Assembly (NCBI GenBank): GCA_014379795.1
Contig: JACMLC010000297.1
Coordinates: forward strand, 1 to 5,518
Source of the DNA: Pyrinomonadaceae bacterium
GTDB taxonomy: Bacteria; Acidobacteriota; Blastocatellia; Pyrinomonadales; Pyrinomonadaceae
DNA: 5,518 nucleotides
Reading direction: 5' to 3'
Shown piece by piece: positions 4,930 through 5,518 of this stretch. Under the pieces are notes generated by a model. The model made no database searches and was not told the DNA's origin. It saw only the letters and a list, made by a program, of their open reading frames with translations. The first letter of the stretch is position 1, and each line of letters opens with the position of its first letter. Position numbers and translations under genes: made by a program.

Positions 4930-5518
4930 TTCCTGCCATCGTAGTCTTTATCTATCTGGCCGTCGTCGTCTATATCGGCATCTTCGCTTTCCGGCGTTCG
5001 ACCGGAAAAGCCAAGGCCGAAGACTATTTTCTCGCCAACCGTTCGATCGGGCCATACGTTTTTCTGCTCTCGCTGTTTGGCACGAACATGACGGCGTTCG
5101 CCATTCTCGGCTCAAGCGGACATGCCTTTAACAACGGCATCGTGACGTTTGGCCTGATGGCTTCGTCTTCCGCGCTGGTCATTCCGCTCTCGATCTTTTT
5201 CATAGGCACGCGGATGTGGGCTTTGGGCAAGAAGTACGGCTTTATGACGCCCGTGCAGATGTTCCGCGACCGCTGGGAGTGCGGGCACATCGGGACGGTT
5301 ATCTCAATCGTGCAGGCAGTCCTGCTCGTCCCCTATATCATCATCGGCATCATGGGCGGGGGCACGACTCTGAACGCGATCAGCGGCGGCCTTGTGCCTT
5401 TCTGGTTCGGCGGGGCAATCGTCGCGTTGGTCGTGATGAGCTACGTCTTTTTTGGCGGGATGCGCGGGACGGCTTGGGTCAACACGTTTCAGACCGTGCT
5501 GTTTTTAATCTTCGGAGC
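4926..5518 (+). CDS. Sodium:solute symporter (SSS/SSF family), N-terminal part, cut by window edge
   Basis: The frame stays open from TTG at 4926 to the window end, giving 197 complete codons of a protein usually near 450-550 residues. The family imports small solutes such as amino acids, sugars, vitamins or carboxylates using a sodium gradient. TM1 spans about residues 3-22. The family signature follows: AEDYFLANRSIGPYVFLLSLF, then GTNMTAFAILGSSGHAF in the broken-helix region that contributes to the substrate and sodium sites. Further hydrophobic helices appear at about 72-94, in the VISIVQAVLLVPYIIIGIMG stretch, and in FGGAIVALVVMSYVFFGGMRGTAWVNTFQ, where 'GG-R-tAW-t---Q' is typical of the family. 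The substrate cannot be told from this part. It overlaps the DUF3311 stop by four bases (TTGA), which implies coupled translation. The nearby two-component pair may control it. Confidence 0.93.
   Translation, partial: MIPAIVVFIYLAVVVYIGIFAFRRSTGKAKAEDYFLANRSIGPYVFLLSLFGTNMTAFAILGSSGHAFNNGIVTFGLMASSSALVIPLSIFFIGTRMWALGKKYGFMTPVQMFRDRWECGHIGTVISIVQAVLLVPYIIIGIMGGGTTLNAISGGLVPFWFGGAIVALVVMSYVFFGGMRGTAWVNTFQTVLFLIFG

Overview
The window looks like chromosomal DNA from a free-living, GC-rich Gram-negative-type bacterium. An Acidobacteriota member, perhaps class Blastocatellia, is my best guess. That rests on the style of the large sigma factor, the DUF4878-like lipoprotein, the weak use of Shine-Dalgarno sites, and dispersed intergenic palindromes of the 'CACAGAGGA' and 'GACTCCA' kinds. 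The lineage is inference, not proof.

Layout. From 1 to about 1116, on the minus strand, lies most of a large sigma-70-family RNA polymerase sigma factor whose C-terminus runs off the left edge. A divergent intergenic region (1117-1437) carries a perfect 10-bp-stem inverted repeat. Next, on the plus strand, is a small lipoprotein (1438-1839) followed by a long stem-loop that may end its transcript. An AT-rich region (about 1926-2090) then leads into a plus-strand run of four genes: a membrane sensor histidine kinase (2091-3782), an OmpR/PhoB-type response regulator (3922-4602), a small DUF3311-type membrane protein (4687-4929) and the first 197 codons of a sodium:solute symporter (from 4926, cut by the right edge).

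How the genes fit together. The kinase and regulator are an obvious two-component pair. The DUF3311 protein and the symporter overlap by four bases and are almost certainly translated together as a transporter unit. Co-orientation and short spacers suggest that the sensor pair and the transporter may form one unit, with the pair controlling uptake of an unidentified solute.

Most interesting points. (1) Four copies of GTAAA spaced 9-11 bp apart lie just upstream of the kinase; this is the geometry expected of an operator for an OmpR/PhoB-type regulator and suggests autoregulation. (2) Two unrelated families of repeat-built palindromes, one with 9-nt and one with 7-nt periodicity, take up the spacers on either side of the response regulator gene, and the gene after each has no Shine-Dalgarno site. 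(3) The sigma factor has an unusually long linker between regions 2 and 4, and an apparent insertion of about 40 residues that splits region 4. No CRISPR array, tRNA, rRNA, transposase or phage gene is visible.
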